Source: Sphingomonas sp. A2-49
Lineage (GTDB): Bacteria > Pseudomonadota > Alphaproteobacteria > Sphingomonadales > Sphingomonadaceae
NCBI RefSeq assembly: GCF_025548555.1
Contig: NZ_JAJLPA010000002.1
Coordinates: forward strand, 62,001 to 126,000
DNA length: 64,000 nt
Direction of reading: 5' to 3'
Shown here: positions 63,647 to 64,000 of the stretch, piece after piece
How positions within the stretch are numbered: the first letter of the stretch is position 1
Layout: every line of letters starts with the position of its first letter
Notes under the pieces: model-generated
What the model was told of the DNA's origin: nothing
The model's input: only the letters and a program-made list of their open reading frames with translations
Database searches by the model: none
Translations under genes and position numbers: made by a program

Positions 63647-64000
63647 GCACTCTTCTCCTTGGTGCCGGTTTCCGCCCTCGCGTCACGTAAGATTTCGATG
63701 CCTCCCTTGATCGCGATCAGCGCTGTCGCGAGGCCAACCACGAGGTCGGGCCAGTTCTTGCCGAGCCACAGCACCAGCGCCCCGGCCACGAGGATGCCGC
63801 CGTTCGAAATGAAGTCGTTGAAGCTGAATGTGGTCGCGGCACGAAGATTGACGTCGGGGTTCTTCAGTCGTTGCAGGAGCCGCAGGCAGACATAATTCAC
63901 GACGCCGGCGACCGCCGACATGACCATCATCGTGGGCCCGATCGGCTCACTGCCCTGAATGAACCGGCGACCGACATCGAGCAGGATGCCGGCGGCGAAA
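63643..64000 (-). CDS. Cation diffusion facilitator, C-terminal part cut by the window edge
   Basis: 119 codons are visible, with the frame open to the right edge. The sequence has helices and the CDF-type FSFNDFISNGGILVAG and WPDLVVGLATALIAIKGG, then ends shortly after the last helix. It is the third CDF-type protein of the window. It overlaps the P-type ATPase start by 4 bp, so the two exporters are coupled. Confidence 0.8.
   Translation of the reverse strand, partial: FAAGILLDVGRRFIQGSEPIGPTMMVMSAVAGVVNYVCLRLLQRLKNPDVNLRAATTFSFNDFISNGGILVAGALVLWLGKNWPDLVVGLATALIAIKGGIEILRDARAETGTKEKSA

Noticed and set aside
1..64000. Insertion sequences, integrases, tRNA or rRNA genes
   Set aside because: No transposase or integrase signature and no tRNA-like or rRNA sequence was recognised by reading; a dedicated search could still find small remnants.

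Overview
This GC-rich window reads as plasmid (or plasmid-derived) DNA from an alphaproteobacterium, most likely a member of the Sphingomonadaceae. The grounds are the style of the replication module (an RPA-type RepA, a RepC-like protein and an iteron array), an ArdC / ParB-like / strawberry-notch helicase accessory block, and copper genes of the sphingomonad type. No transposase, integrase, rRNA, tRNA or CRISPR array was recognised. Organism and replicon assignments are inference from gene content, not from a database search.

Layout. (1) 1-8.5 kb, minus strand: plasmid accessory block with a PP-loop sulfurtransferase-like protein, an ArdC antirestriction protein, a very large ParB-like protein and a 1406-residue methyltransferase-helicase of the strawberry-notch type. 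(2) 8.7-11.7 kb: replication module with repA, repC, two inverted iterons upstream of repA and five direct iterons upstream of repC. (3) 11.9-14.2 kb: a four-gene operon with a LuxR-type regulator carrying a C-terminal membrane anchor and a MarR-like regulator. (4) 15-20.2 kb: an outer-membrane transporter-like protein, an aspartyl protease with a PDZ domain, a MerR/short-CDF metal efflux pair and a cytochrome c-FTR1 iron permease broken by a 14-bp tandem duplication.

(5) 20.2-38 kb: a large copper island. It holds cusCBA-cusF efflux genes, small periplasmic copper proteins (DUF411, DUF305), a PepSY protein, cytochrome c, copA/copB, a CnrYXH-like anti-sigma/sensor/ECF-sigma cassette, copCD, a Cys-rich copper storage protein and a DUF4396 membrane protein. 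Six promoters across this island share the same spacing: GAGGGG, 15 bp, then CGTAAT/CGTATC. This points to one ECF-controlled copper regulon. An orphan fliQ sits behind copCD.

(6) 38-47.8 kb: a nuclease-like protein, a small lipoprotein, a CueR-controlled copper P1B ATPase with its cueR gene, a second MerR/short-CDF pair whose MerR gene is frameshifted, a thioredoxin-reductase-like flavoprotein, a second DUF411 protein and a dihydrolipoyl dehydrogenase. (7) 48-51.7 kb: a four-gene TelA/TerD/TelA-like/vWA operon. (8) 51.8-59.5 kb: a His-rich repeat protein, small Gly/His-rich secreted proteins, an orphan fliE, phospholipase D and DedA genes, and a STAS protein with a coupled membrane protein. 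(9) 59.6-64 kb: an Nramp-like transporter, an SPC-type P1B ATPase and a CDF transporter cut by the window edge.

Together the window encodes layered metal handling (periplasmic oxidation and sequestration, RND export, P-type export, CDF export, cytosolic storage) with two sensing modes: MerR-type cytosolic sensors and an ECF/periplasmic sensor system.
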